Positions 62,853 through 64,000 of a DNA stretch of 64,000 nucleotides are shown one piece after another. The translations under genes were made by a program, and so were the position numbers. The notes under the pieces were generated by a model, which did no database searches, was not told where the DNA came from, and was given only the letters and a program-made list of their open reading frames with translations. Positions within the stretch are counted from its first letter, which is position 1. Each line of letters opens with the position of its first letter. This DNA comes from Mycobacterium sp. 1274756.6 (GTDB lineage: Bacteria > Actinomycetota > Actinomycetes > Mycobacteriales > Mycobacteriaceae), in NCBI RefSeq assembly GCF_001668625.1, contig NZ_LZLJ01000062.1, positions 124,001-188,000 of the forward strand, given 5' to 3'.

Positions 62853-64000
62853 ATGACGGCGCACTTTCCCTTCACAACGCAGTGGGCAGAGACGTTCGCG
62901 TCGGCGGGTACGATTGCGGCTGGGTTCGGCCACCCCAACCTCAGCGCAGATCACTTGCTCCTTGGCATGCTCACCTTGCCCGATTCCGCTATGGCGGAAG
63001 CAGCCCACGTACTGGGTGCTGACGCGGAGGCAATCAAGTCCGAGATTGACGCGCAGCAATCCGAGTTTGACGCCGACACCGTTGCCGTGGCCGCGATTCA
63101 AATCTCCGCCGAGTCTGATCACTATTTCTTCGGCACCGACCACCTTGCCGCGGGACTATGTCTTCAGAAGGACAGCCATGTGCCATTGCTAAGGGAGTTG
63201 AATGATTGGTGCATCAAAGACGTCACCGACGCGACGCAGATTCAGGACCCGATCGTTTGCTACTTAGCGGGATTTTGTGCCCTGAGCCGTAACTCGTTGC
63301 ACACCGCACGGAACCTGCTGCTGAAAGCATGCGATGGCTACGAGGGTCGTTCGGGAGCCGAGCGCCGCTACGCCGATGCATCGTTCAATCTTGGTCTCGC
63401 TTATTTACGCCTCGAATCGTTTGACGACGCTTTGATATGCTTCCAGCGCACCAGCGAAATCTACACCGCACTTCCGACGGCCGCGCACACTGACGGCGCC
63501 GAATACATCGTGGCACACTCTGGATTTCACCTCGGGCGCATCGCCCAGTTGCAGGAAAACCATGAGAGGGCCATGACGCGCTTCGGCGGCGTGCTGAAGT
63601 TCTACGCTTGTCTGCCAGGGGTCGACAGACACCTCGGCCGGTGTGCCATTGCCGCCGCCGTCTCTGCATTCATGCTCGGCCAGCATGAAGCGGCCGTCGA
63701 ACTGGCCAGAGTCGCGTCGGCCGCACACGCAAAGAACATCTGGGGCGACTCCACGCCGGCGGTGGAGCAGTGCGATACGTTGCTCAACTCGTTCCATGAA
63801 CAGATTCGTCAAAATCACCGGGACAAGGGAACTCTCGATGCTTTTGATGCCGGAGTGAATGCTGTCCATGAGGGCATCGGACACTACCGCAACAAAGAGT
63901 TGGACAAGGGAGTGGCGTGGTTCCGTAGGGCGCTCAAATCTTTCGAAGCTGCCAGCGACGCGAAGCAAGTTGCCGATGCCCGCAAATTCCTCGCGTTGGC
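62853..64000 (+). CDS. Clp N-domain-like/TPR-like protein, 3' end outside window
   Basis: Open frame of at least 382 codons that runs off the window. Residues about 1-75 resemble half of the Clp repeat (Clp_N) domain: FTTQWAETFASAGTIAAGFGHPNLSADHLLLGML, with a second similar unit VAVAAIQISAESDHYFFGTDHLAAGLC (about 78-105). From about 130 on, helix pairs look like TPR units (SRNSLHTARNLLLKACDGYEG; ADASFNLGLAYLRLESFDDALICFQRTSEIY; AVHEGIGHYRNKELDKGVAWFRRALKSFEAASD). No ATPase motif is seen so far. AAGGTG lies before the ATG. Lower G+C than the core; borders decayed IS DNA, so likely acquired. Confidence 0.65.
   Translation, partial: MTAHFPFTTQWAETFASAGTIAAGFGHPNLSADHLLLGMLTLPDSAMAEAAHVLGADAEAIKSEIDAQQSEFDADTVAVAAIQISAESDHYFFGTDHLAAGLCLQKDSHVPLLRELNDWCIKDVTDATQIQDPIVCYLAGFCALSRNSLHTARNLLLKACDGYEGRSGAERRYADASFNLGLAYLRLESFDDALICFQRTSEIYTALPTAAHTDGAEYIVAHSGFHLGRIAQLQENHERAMTRFGGVLKFYACLPGVDRHLGRCAIAAAVSAFMLGQHEAAVELARVASAAHAKNIWGDSTPAVEQCDTLLNSFHEQIRQNHRDKGTLDAFDAGVNAVHEGIGHYRNKELDKGVAWFRRALKSFEAASDAKQVADARKFLAL

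Overview
This window is a mycobacterial chromosome segment, high in G+C. The evidence is gene content and order: whiB4, ponA2, a metallophosphoesterase and cds1 on the left match M. tuberculosis Rv3680-Rv3684. On the right recR, ybaB, the amidase Rv3717, Rv3718c-Rv3720, dnaX, the aminotransferase Rv3722c, SRP RNA, tRNA-Ser and lucA match Rv3715c-Rv3723. The species cannot be named from sequence reading alone.
Left core (1-6.1 kb): a partial Get3/ArsA-like ATPase, whiB4 divergent from ponA2, the phosphoesterase coupled to cds1, a small antisense membrane gene and tRNA-Pro(CGG). From 6.4 to 12.2 kb lie a DUF3297 gene; a copper-type operon (LpqS-like, CysK2, MFS exporter; Rv0847-Rv0849 order) with a perfect RicR-type operator; a divergent PPOX/MerR pair; a CPBP protease; and a small hypothetical gene.
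Lipid island (12.2-47.1 kb): nearly all genes lie on the minus strand and the DNA is visibly richer in A+T than the flanks. It holds a cytochrome P450, alcohol and aldehyde dehydrogenases, an acyl-CoA synthetase preceded by a 40-codon gene, a thiolase, one TetR regulator, five acyl-CoA dehydrogenases, a SnoaL-crotonase fusion, three more SDRs, a MaoC hydratase, a CitE-type lyase, a complete mce operon (yrbEA, yrbEB, mceA-F, two Mce-associated proteins, DUF732 and CAP secreted proteins), a CoA-transferase-type enzyme and a 3Fe-4S-type ferredoxin. The inferred logic is import of a lipid by Mce, oxidation of a methyl or alcohol group to an acid, CoA activation and beta-oxidation. A 16-bp inverted repeat (TYTAATC-N2-GATTARA) recurs in front of the transcription units, best before yrbEA, the dehydrogenase operon and the fabG-citE-maoC operon. 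It looks like the operator of a cluster-specific regulon, probably of the TetR protein at 19.5 kb.
Right core (47.1-61.3 kb): a nitronate monooxygenase-like gene, recR-ybaB, peptidoglycan amidase, SRPBCC protein, a BfaA/BfaB-like pair (10-methyl fatty acids), an FtsX-type ABC permease with an ATPase fused to a cNMP-binding domain, dnaX, an IS30 insertion, aspC, ffs, tRNA-Ser and lucA. LucA is known to support Mce lipid importers. Many core genes here show a TANNNT box 6-7 nt before the start codon, the signature of leaderless mRNAs.
Right end (61.3-64 kb): decayed DNA with a gene remnant, a frameshifted ORF and a broken IS30-like transposase, then an incomplete gene that joins a Clp N-terminal-type repeat domain to TPR-like helices.
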